A DNA stretch of 40,847 nt, from assembly GCA_050739495.1 (NCBI GenBank), contig JBOIBL010000104.1:1-40847 (forward strand), given 5' to 3'. Source of the stretch: DASSKW01 sp050739495 (GTDB lineage: Bacteria; Pseudomonadota; Gammaproteobacteria; Natronospirales; REEB76). The notes under the pieces are model-generated. The model did no database searches. It saw only the letters and a list, made by a program, of their open reading frames with translations, and was not told where the DNA came from. A program made the translations under genes and the position numbers. This document shows, piece after piece, positions 1 to 7,147 of the stretch; position 1 is the stretch's first letter; each line of letters starts with the position of its first letter.

Positions 1-839
1 ATGGCCAGCAGCGCCGTCCAGTTCTTGAAGGCGCCGCGTTTCTCGGTGACTGCGAGTGAATGCACCAGCGCCGTGCCTACGAGCCAAGGCATGAAGGATG
101 CGTTCTCGACAGGATCCCAGAACCACCAGCCGCCCCAACCCAGTTCGTAGTAGGACCACCAGCTGCCGAGGGTGATACCGAAGGTAAGGAACAGCCAGGC
201 AACCAATGTCCAGGGACGTGACCAGCGTGCCCAGGCGGCGTCCATGCGCCCGCCCAATAGCGCAGCAACCGCAAACGCAAACGCCACCGAAAACCCGACA
301 TAGCCGGTATAGAGCATCGGCGGGTGGATAGCCATGGCCGGATCCTGAAGGATTGGATTCAGGTCCCTGCCCTGCCCGGCCGGTGGCAGCAAACGGGTGA
401 AGGGATCCGAGGTGAACAGCATGAACAGCAGGAACCCGATACTGATTACCCCCAATACACCCAATACCCGACTTACCAGCTCCATCGGCAGATGGCGGCT
501 GAAGCGCGCGACTGCGATGGTCCAGATACCCAGGACAGTTACCCACAGCAATAACGAGCCCTCATGCGCTCCCCACACCGCCGTGATGCGATAGGGCCAT
601 GGCAATGAGGTATTGGAATTTTCGGCAACATATTGGACCGAGAAATCGTTGGTCAGGAACGCGTAAGCGAGTGCCGCGAAAGCGAGGATCACGAACCCCG
701 CCTGTGCTACGGCGGCCGGTCGTACCACCGACATCCAGATCAGTTGCTTGCGCCAAGGGCCGATCAAGCCGAAACCTGCCTGGGCGACGGCAAGGCATAA
801 CGCCAGGATGAGTGCCAAGTGTCCGAGTTCAGGAATCAT
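1..839 (-). CDS. ccmF: Cytochrome c haem lyase subunit CcmF (5' part only)
   Basis: CcmF is the inner-membrane component that, with CcmH/I, attaches haem delivered by holo-CcmE to apocytochrome c in the periplasm. The first 279 residues are visible and the gene runs off the left edge. The translation shows repeated membrane segments and the tryptophan-rich haem-handling WWD motif GGWWFWDPVENASFMPWL near the end of the visible part, plus the conserved stretch DPAMAIHPPMLYTGYVGFS. It begins at an ATG (837-839). The upstream ribosome site is weak (an AGG about 7 bases before the ATG). In most system I operons ccmF follows ccmE directly; here the next minus-strand ccm gene upstream is ccmE at 16571, over 15 kb away, so ccmF probably has its own promoter. 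Identification is secure; the 3' end is not in the window. Confidence 0.96.
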   Translation of the reverse strand, partial: MIPELGHLALILALCLAVAQAGFGLIGPWRKQLIWMSVVRPAAVAQAGFVILAFAALAYAFLTNDFSVQYVAENSNTSLPWPYRITAVWGAHEGSLLLWVTVLGIWTIAVARFSRHLPMELVSRVLGVLGVISIGFLLFMLFTSDPFTRLLPPAGQGRDLNPILQDPAMAIHPPMLYTGYVGFSVAFAFAVAALLGGRMDAAWARWSRPWTLVAWLFLTFGITLGSWWSYYELGWGGWWFWDPVENASFMPWLVGTALVHSLAVTEKRGAFKNWTALLA

Positions 840-1225
840 GTCACAACCTACTCTAATATCTGAGAACGAATAGCGGCCGGATAATCAGAACGACAACATA
901 AATCCACTTACCATTTTACAGATTTTGTGAATGCAACCCTAAAATTCAAGATTTCAATTTGATGGCGACAGAAGGCGGACGGCACAAGGACCACGGCGAG
1001 CTTGATGGTACTCCATTTTTTTTGAAGGGGGGCACGCCCGCACTCCCGAAAGTCTGTAACACTCTTGACATGATTATCACATAGGGCTAAATATCTCGTT
1101 ATATATATAAAGTCCCCGACATGAAATACAAAATTTAGGTAGTCGAGTTTGGTTGTGGAGTCCGGATTTACCCACGACCATTAAGAACAATGGCTTTATG
1201 AAAGTATCAAAATCTGGGGTATGCG
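840..1225. other. Divergent intergenic region between ccmF and the AraC gene
   Basis: This 386-base stretch holds no convincing gene. It is AT-rich compared with its surroundings and must carry the promoter for ccmF (leftward) and probably that for the AraC gene (rightward). A candidate rightward sigma-70 promoter lies at 1065-1093. No clear leftward promoter and no convincing terminator were seen. Confidence 0.6.
1065..1093 (+). promoter_or_regulatory. Candidate sigma-70 promoter for the AraC-type regulator
   Basis: A perfect -35 box TTGACA (1065-1070) is followed after 17 bases by TAAATA (1088-1093), a poor match to the -10 consensus. Transcription would start near 1100 and leave a leader of about 125 bases before the ATG at 1226. 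The perfect -35 and ideal spacing favour it; the weak -10 may mean it needs an activator. Confidence 0.35.
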
Positions 1226-2137
1226 ATGCTGCAAACCATTCGGTTCCCACCGCCCTGCTCGGTTGAGCAATTCCCGAATTACATGGTCAGTGCGCCCCGC
1301 ATTGTCAGTACCGGGCGCGGCTGGACCGGCATTACTGCCCGGGTTTACGACCTGCCCGCTAACCCTGAAGTAGTCTCACTACCGGCGGTAGATGATTTCT
1401 GCATCAGCCTACGCCTTTCCAAGACTCCAATGGATGTCGAGCGTTCATTCGGCGGCCTGTTCAAAAAAGCGCGTGTGACCGAAGGCTCGATCAGCTTTGT
1501 GCCCGCGAAATCCGCCGTGTCGTGGCGTTCTGATGAGCCGCTTAGCGTCATGCATATCCATATCAGCCACAGTTTCCTGCAAAGTCATTTGAGCGATGCT
1601 ATTCAGGATCACTGCGTGGACCGAATTGAATGCCTGGATATGCTGGGCATAAGGGATGAGATGCTATGGGAACTTGGACGCGGGTTTTTGTCTGAAATGA
1701 CGACTCCAAATATGCAGGACAGGCTATACGTCGAGTCCCTGGGCCACATGATTGCCACTCACCTGATGCACCGCTACGCCATCGACTTGAAGCGGCAGCC
1801 TGGTTTGCCGCTGACCTTGTCACCTTCCGGCATAGATAAAACAATCAAGTTCATCGATGAAAATCTTGATCAGGACTTGAGTCTGGAGCAGTTAGCCAAC
1901 GTGGCGCATCTCAGCCTCTATTATTTCTTGAGGCAATTCAAAACCATTTGTGGCATGACGCCGCATCAATATGTGCTGAAGTCGCGTATCAAGCGTGCCA
2001 AGCACTTGCTTGCTGCCACCAGATATTCAATTGTCGAGATTAGCCAGATGACCGGTTTTGTGAGTCAGAGCCACTTTGCCAATGTCTTCAAGGCTCAAGC
2101 TGGAGTAACGCCGAGAGCATTCCGGCGCAATCGCTAA
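1226..2137 (+). CDS. AraC/XylS-family transcriptional regulator
   Basis: This 303-residue protein has the typical AraC layout. The N-terminal 190 or so residues form a ligand or dimerisation region that I cannot assign to a known effector. The last 100 residues form the double helix-turn-helix domain: the first helix pair is around DLSLEQLANVAHLSLYYFLR, and the second contains YSIVEISQMTGFVSQSHFAN followed by the family signature FKAQAGVTPRAFR. The start ATG has a GGGG ribosome site a few bases upstream. It is the first gene on the plus strand before the haem-barrel and oxidase cluster, about 300 bases upstream, so it is a likely local regulator of that cluster. That role is inference from position; the effector is unknown. 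Confidence 0.92.
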   Translation: MLQTIRFPPPCSVEQFPNYMVSAPRIVSTGRGWTGITARVYDLPANPEVVSLPAVDDFCISLRLSKTPMDVERSFGGLFKKARVTEGSISFVPAKSAVSWRSDEPLSVMHIHISHSFLQSHLSDAIQDHCVDRIECLDMLGIRDEMLWELGRGFLSEMTTPNMQDRLYVESLGHMIATHLMHRYAIDLKRQPGLPLTLSPSGIDKTIKFIDENLDQDLSLEQLANVAHLSLYYFLRQFKTICGMTPHQYVLKSRIKRAKHLLAATRYSIVEISQMTGFVSQSHFANVFKAQAGVTPRAFRRNR

Positions 2138-2435
2138 ATCTTCTTCCCGCCTCTCTAAAGCGTTGAATGTGGCGTGCTCGCAACACGTCTATAGCACCGT
2201 TTTACCCTAATCAAGACTGAGACCTTAGTTCGCGCCAACACAGCAATTTCAAAATAAAAGTCGGCAACTATAGGCAAGTAATTGACATCCCTCGTGCCAC
2301 ACTTAAGCTGGTGCAAAACATCGCTAAGCAATTCAATCACATGTTGAAACTTGCTTGGCAATCTTAAAATTAATGGCAAATACGACAATAAAGCGACGAC
2401 CACGCCGGAGCTGAAGCACGTCGGAGGTATGGGTA
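2138..2435. other. Intergenic region upstream of the haem-barrel/oxidase operon
   Basis: About 298 bases without a gene, richer in A and T than the flanking genes. It is the natural place for the promoter and activator sites of the downstream operon. The best sigma-70-like pair I see is TTGAAA (2344-2349) and TAAAAT (2365-2370), but the 15-base spacing is short, so the call is weak. A strong ribosome site GGAGGT (2423-2428) sits 7 bases before the ATG at 2436. Confidence 0.5.
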
Positions 2436-3974
2436 ATGCAAAAAGCAACAAAGTCAGAAATTGGGCAGCAAGCGTGGCGTCGCTCGATAGCGCCGCTGAT
2501 AGCGCTGATTTTCATTGGTTTGGTAGGCACCTTGATGCCGGCCAAAGATGCCAATGCCTTACCGGCTTTTGCCCGCAGATACCATCTGGTATGCAACGCT
2601 TGCCACACCCGGGAACCACGGCTGAATGCCTTCGGTGAACGTTTCTTCGAGAACGGCTTTCAGCTGCCTGGATCCGAGGATGGCGATGTTGCCCATCAGA
2701 TTTATCTCGGCAACACGGTCAATCACGCCGCGCTGAATGACGCATCGAATTATTTCGCGGTTCGCATACGTGGTCAGGCAGTTGACTATCAGTCCGATCA
2801 GCCCAGTGCAGACACTAACCGTCTGGATATCTCGCACATGATTCTGGATGGCTCGATATTTACCGCCGGTCCGATAACGAAAAATATCAGTTTCTTTGGG
2901 GAGTTTGCCGGGAGTACCCAGGATTCGGTGGTATTGAATACCGCGTCATTGCAATTCACGAATTTGGTCGGTTATCAGGATCTGAATGTGATCCTCGGAG
3001 CAGTCCAGACCGATGAATTCTTTGCTTATCCAAACGATCGTAACCAGATCAATTCATTGGATGGTTCCGAAGACGATAGCGGTTCTCCAGTCGGATACGA
3101 CCGTATTCCGATCGCACCGGCGGCATTCAACTTGAACATGTTTGGCCTGACCACAGGGAATGCCAACCTCGGGGCCGGAGGCGGCTTCGGCTTGTCTCCT
3201 TACGATCCCTTTGGCTTCAATGGTGGAGACAACGAAGAACAAGTATCGCTTTACGGCCGCCCATTCCAGGACAAGAGATTCCTGTACAGCGTGGGTTTGG
3301 CGCAGAACCATACGGCGGAAGATAACCCGCAGATCAGACACGATATCTTCGTATTGGCACGTTATGACTTTTTCCCGGGTGCTTACCAGGAGCTGGCCGT
3401 TTCCGGCTTCTACTACAAGGCGCCCAGTGCTGTCCGGGCAACGGTACCACTTGATCCGACCACCGATCCCGGAGACCCGGCTTGCACGACATTCCCCTGC
3501 TATCAATTGGGTCAAGTGGAAGATGTGGACAATTATGGCTTGGGCGCCAGGTGGTATACCGGGCCATTTGATATCTACTCGGCGCTTGTCTGGCACAAGA
3601 TAGATAGTCCCCGCTTCACTAACCCGGGTGCACAACAGGCCCAGTTCAAGAATACCGGGATGGGGTTCACGGTGGAGGCTGATTATCTGTTCAACGATAA
3701 GTGGCTTGGCGGGGTGCGCTACGACTATGCCAGCCCAGGCGGGCTGGAGAAGCTGCCACCATTGCTGCAGGGCACTGCACCCGAGATAAATCAGAAGTAT
3801 TCATATATCAATCTCCTGGCCAAATATTATCCGGCACCGAATTTTGCGATATACGGCCAGTTCACGCATAACCTCAACGGGACGAACCAGCTGCCATTGA
3901 TATTTGGAGGCGGCAATACGCCGGCGACAAATAACCGCAACGTGATTGCTTTCGGGTTCGACTGGGGCTTCTGA
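2436..3974 (+). CDS. Cyc2-like fused monohaem cytochrome c / outer-membrane beta-barrel protein
   Basis: The 512-residue product appears to join one haem c domain to an outer-membrane barrel, the architecture of the Fe(II) oxidase Cyc2. A signal peptide ends near residue 43. The haem site CNACH is at residues 53-57 and is followed by a short conserved run (PRLNAFGERFFENGF) matching the Cyc2-type haem domain pattern, with a PxLNxFGxxF core. The rest is rich in alternating aromatic and polar segments and ends in Phe (AFGFDWGF), the signature read by the BAM machinery. It is somewhat longer than typical Cyc2. The start has an ideal GGAGGT site. Cyc2-like fusions also occur in bacteria not known to oxidise iron, so the donor is not established. 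The gene leads an operon with a dihaem cytochrome, a cupredoxin-like protein and a cbb3 oxidase, which supports a role in bringing electrons into the periplasm. Confidence 0.8.
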   Translation: MQKATKSEIGQQAWRRSIAPLIALIFIGLVGTLMPAKDANALPAFARRYHLVCNACHTREPRLNAFGERFFENGFQLPGSEDGDVAHQIYLGNTVNHAALNDASNYFAVRIRGQAVDYQSDQPSADTNRLDISHMILDGSIFTAGPITKNISFFGEFAGSTQDSVVLNTASLQFTNLVGYQDLNVILGAVQTDEFFAYPNDRNQINSLDGSEDDSGSPVGYDRIPIAPAAFNLNMFGLTTGNANLGAGGGFGLSPYDPFGFNGGDNEEQVSLYGRPFQDKRFLYSVGLAQNHTAEDNPQIRHDIFVLARYDFFPGAYQELAVSGFYYKAPSAVRATVPLDPTTDPGDPACTTFPCYQLGQVEDVDNYGLGARWYTGPFDIYSALVWHKIDSPRFTNPGAQQAQFKNTGMGFTVEADYLFNDKWLGGVRYDYASPGGLEKLPPLLQGTAPEINQKYSYINLLAKYYPAPNFAIYGQFTHNLNGTNQLPLIFGGGNTPATNNRNVIAFGFDWGF

Positions 3975-3989
3975 TTCGGAGGACAAAAA

Positions 3990-4844
3990 ATGAAAATTTG
4001 TCGCAACACTCTAAGCGGGATCGCGATAGGTATGTTGGCCATGATCGCGGGATTCTATGTGCCATGCACATCGGCGGCGGACTCCAATGATGCGGCTGCC
4101 AGCTATTTGCCGATCGAGCCATCACCATACACAGACAAACCTGCTGATAATGCCGATGCGCAAGCCGAAGGCAGACTGATTTTTGAGCGTGGATGTGCGC
4201 TTTGTCATGGAATGGATGGCAAGGGAGATGGCCCCACGGCCTATTTCATAGGCCGTAGTTCCGGACCACGCCCCCGCGACTTCACTTCCGGAACCTTCAA
4301 ATTCCGTTCAACCGAAAGCGGCGAATTGCCGACCGATGAAGACCTCTTCCGCACCGTTAGCGAAGGCATCCCCGGATTCATGCCGGCTTATGGAGGTTTA
4401 TCGGTGGTCAACCGGTGGAAGGTGATTTATTACATCAAGACTTTCTACCCTGGGTTCAAGGATGCGAAGCCGGCGGTTATCAAAGTTGTCGGGCAACCAG
4501 CGATGCCCACCGTCGCGAGTATCGATCACGGGCACCAGTTGTACCAGCGGATGCACTGTTGGGAGTGTCACGGCGGCGGTGGCGAAGGCGATGGATCGAA
4601 AGCCCCGACTCTCAAAGATGACTGGGGGATGCCGCTACCACCGGCCAACCTCACGTTGCCGCAATCGTTCAAGAACGGTCATCGTCCAGTGGATATATAC
4701 ATGACCATCATGACCGGCCTGAACGGTACCCCCATGCCCTCCTACAGCGACCTGTTCCAAGGCCATGAACAGGATGCGTGGGATCTGACCAATTACATAC
4801 TGTCGCTGTCTGCGGATGGGAGCGGTAAGCAAAAGGATTACTGA
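3990..4844 (+). CDS. Periplasmic dihaem cytochrome c
   Basis: This 284-residue protein has an N-terminal signal peptide and two class I cytochrome c domains. Haem sites are CALCH (residues 69-73) and CWECH (190-194). Likely axial methionines lie in GFMPAYGG and GTPMPSYSDLF. A good ribosome site (GGAGG) precedes the ATG, 15 bases after the haem-barrel gene, so the two are almost certainly cotranscribed. Both domains match, in the same order, the two extra haem domains at the C-terminus of the oxidase subunit at 7144-8862 (shared words include LPTD-DL, CWECHG, TGLNGTPMPSY). It therefore looks like a soluble paralogue of that region and a likely shuttle between the outer-membrane haem protein and the oxidase. 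Confidence 0.9.
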   Translation: MKICRNTLSGIAIGMLAMIAGFYVPCTSAADSNDAAASYLPIEPSPYTDKPADNADAQAEGRLIFERGCALCHGMDGKGDGPTAYFIGRSSGPRPRDFTSGTFKFRSTESGELPTDEDLFRTVSEGIPGFMPAYGGLSVVNRWKVIYYIKTFYPGFKDAKPAVIKVVGQPAMPTVASIDHGHQLYQRMHCWECHGGGGEGDGSKAPTLKDDWGMPLPPANLTLPQSFKNGHRPVDIYMTIMTGLNGTPMPSYSDLFQGHEQDAWDLTNYILSLSADGSGKQKDY

Positions 4845-4901
4845 AAAATCGGGTCGATCAATCAATAAAATCTCCACTCACTCTCATTCTGGAGCATTGA
4901 A

Positions 4902-5630
4902 ATGAAGGTTTTCTTCAGCGTGTTCATGATCGGTGCAACCACCATGCTGTTTTCGCCGCAGACCGCCCTGGCCTATGCAGGGGGTACGGTGACAAAAGGC
5001 GGCACTATATCCGGGACGATATCTTTCAAAGGCACGCCTCCCGCGGAACCGATCATACAGGTTGATAAGAACATCGATTACTGTGGCAAAACCATTCCGG
5101 AAGACTGGTACGTAGTGAATAAAAAGGATGAGGTGGCAAATGCCGTAGTTTTGCTTGAAGACATTTCGAGCGGAAAACCCATCGACAAGAGCGCCGTCGT
5201 CCAGTGGGACAATCACAAGTGCATGTTTGATCCCCATGTGGCGATAGCCGTGGCCGGGCAGACACTGGACATCAAAAACAACGACCCGATACTGCATAAC
5301 ACGCATTTTCACATGATGCCATCTGGTCGCACGTTGTTTAACGAACCGCTGCCATTCAAAGGTCTGTCGATCAACAAGAAGCAACCGATCGCGCACCCCG
5401 GGGTCGTGAAAGTTACCTGCGATGCACATCACTGGATGCTTGGGTATATCTATGTCAATGATAATCCGTATATCGACAAGACCGGTGACAATGGGCATTT
5501 TGAATTAACCGATGTGCCACCGGGCACATACACATTGAAAATATGGCACGAAAAATTTGGAGAACATGAAGAGAAGGTTACGGTAACAGCAGGAGGAAAA
5601 GTTACCGTAAATTATAGTTTCTCAAAATAG
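4902..5630 (+). CDS. Cupredoxin-like periplasmic protein with a carboxypeptidase-regulatory-like C-terminal domain
   Basis: The 242-residue product has a cleavable signal peptide (about 25 residues) and two parts. Residues 30-185 resemble a plastocyanin-like copper fold, with candidate ligands His132 (in LHNTHFH) and the cluster CDAHHWM at 173-179 giving Cys173, His176 and Met179. Residues 186-242 form a small beta sandwich of the carboxypeptidase regulatory or transthyretin-like kind (GHFELTDVPPGTYTLKIWHE). Proteins of this type often sit beside periplasmic cytochromes. Lying between a dihaem cytochrome and ccoN, it could be a blue-copper electron carrier or a copper chaperone for the oxidase; the ligand set favours the carrier role, but this is inference. 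A GGAG site precedes the ATG. Confidence 0.78.
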   Translation: MKVFFSVFMIGATTMLFSPQTALAYAGGTVTKGGTISGTISFKGTPPAEPIIQVDKNIDYCGKTIPEDWYVVNKKDEVANAVVLLEDISSGKPIDKSAVVQWDNHKCMFDPHVAIAVAGQTLDIKNNDPILHNTHFHMMPSGRTLFNEPLPFKGLSINKKQPIAHPGVVKVTCDAHHWMLGYIYVNDNPYIDKTGDNGHFELTDVPPGTYTLKIWHEKFGEHEEKVTVTAGGKVTVNYSFSK

Positions 5631-5725
5631 CAGCGATATTTCCCGCCCTCATATACCCACATGTACGAAGGGCCATGCGCTGCTATCGCAGTGTCAAGAT
5701 ACGCTTTTAGTCAGGAGTTAGACTA

Positions 5726-7147
5726 ATGCCAAATCCAACGACTCCCTCTGCATCTTTATCTAACCTCGACGAACTCATCGATCGCCCTGTCGTGATCCAG
5801 TGGCTGGCGTGGGGTCTGTTCTGGTTGATGATAGGACCGTCTATCGGCGCACTTATCTCGACGCAATTTGTCTATCCTGACGTCACCGGCACGTGGTTGC
5901 CGCTGCAATTCGGTAGATTGCGCCCTATCCACGTCAATACGGTGGTGTACGGCGCCTTCTCAGGACTGTTCATCGGGTGTGTGCAGTATCTCCTGCCGAG
6001 ACTTACCGGCGTCAGGATTCCCTGGCCACGTGTCAGCCGGCTGATGGTGTGGATCTGGAACCTGGGTATATTGTTCGGCGATCTTAGCCTGGCCGCGGGT
6101 TATAACCAGGGTCTGGAGGTGGCCGAATACCCGCTGATCATCGATATATTTGCCTTCGTGGGTCTCTTGACCCTGACGATACAGTTCTTGTTGGCGATAG
6201 GGCGGCGCACGCATCAGGATGTCTATGTGAGTCTCTGGTATCTGATGGGGGCTTTCGTATGGACATCGATGAACGAGATCTTAGGCAATTTCATCGTCCC
6301 CTATTACATTCCAGGCATAAATAACGCGGCCTTTCACGGCCTCTACCTGCATTACACCGTAGGCCTCTGGCTGACACCGGCAGGTTACGTGCTGATCTAT
6401 TACTTTCTGCCGGCGAGCGTCAAGAACCCGATATACAGCCACAAGCTTTCGATGATCGGATTCTGGTCTTTAGCGCTGTTTTATCCATTCGTGGGTATCC
6501 ACCATTATCTCTATAGCCCAATCGCGGACTGGGCGGAGACGTTAGCGATTATAACGTCGATGTTATTGATTATTCCGGTATGGACCGTATTGCAGAACTT
6601 CTTTGGAACGATGATCGGAAGGTGGCATACCTTTAGCAACAATCTTCCAGCAAAATTCCTGATTATCGGGTCGATTATGTACCTGCTGGGCTGCTTCCAG
6701 GGATCGACTGAAGCTTTGCGATCCATCCAGAAGCCGACGCACTTCACCGACTTCGTGATCTCACATTCTCACCTGACCGTATTCGGTACTTTCGTGATCT
6801 GGGCGATCGGAGGAACCTTGTATGTCTGGCCAAAGATGTTTGACCGAGAATTGTATTCGTTCAAGCTGGGCAACTGGTCGTTCTGGCTGATCACGATAGG
6901 CATATCTACCATGGGTGTCGTCCTCAGCGCCCAAGGGTTGCAGCAGGGATTCATGTGGATGAACGGCACCGAATGGATCGATTCGCTCGTACCCATGAAG
7001 CCTTTCTGGATCGTACGGACCCTGGCCGGCATATCGATGGATATGGGCATGAGTCTAATAGTGTTCAACCTGATGATGACGGCCCTTTCACGTGATGACA
7101 AGAAAACCAGTGCTTCGGGCGCTGTCGTCGGGGGGGCTGCGTCATGA
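5726..7147 (+). CDS. ccoN: cbb3-type cytochrome c oxidase subunit I
   Basis: CcoN is the catalytic core of the high-affinity cbb3 oxidase, reducing O2 to water at a haem b3-CuB site in the inner membrane. The 473-residue sequence has about 12 hydrophobic helices and every expected ligand: His69 (RPIHVN) and His349 for low-spin haem b, His347 for haem b3 (in SHSHLTVFG), and His209, His259 and His260 for CuB. Tyr253, six residues before the His pair, corresponds to the cross-linked Tyr of cbb3 enzymes. AGGAG precedes the ATG. The stop overlaps the next start (ATGA), so CcoN and the haem c subunit are translationally coupled. The SHSHLTVFG helix differs from the GHVHSGALG form of Pseudomonas CcoN, suggesting a different cbb3 lineage. 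Confidence 0.95.
   Translation: MPNPTTPSASLSNLDELIDRPVVIQWLAWGLFWLMIGPSIGALISTQFVYPDVTGTWLPLQFGRLRPIHVNTVVYGAFSGLFIGCVQYLLPRLTGVRIPWPRVSRLMVWIWNLGILFGDLSLAAGYNQGLEVAEYPLIIDIFAFVGLLTLTIQFLLAIGRRTHQDVYVSLWYLMGAFVWTSMNEILGNFIVPYYIPGINNAAFHGLYLHYTVGLWLTPAGYVLIYYFLPASVKNPIYSHKLSMIGFWSLALFYPFVGIHHYLYSPIADWAETLAIITSMLLIIPVWTVLQNFFGTMIGRWHTFSNNLPAKFLIIGSIMYLLGCFQGSTEALRSIQKPTHFTDFVISHSHLTVFGTFVIWAIGGTLYVWPKMFDRELYSFKLGNWSFWLITIGISTMGVVLSAQGLQQGFMWMNGTEWIDSLVPMKPFWIVRTLAGISMDMGMSLIVFNLMMTALSRDDKKTSASGAVVGGAAS

Noticed and set aside
3054..3635. A 193-codon minus-strand frame inside the first haem-barrel gene
   Set aside because: Fully within the opposite gene, with no ribosome site and no recognisable domain.
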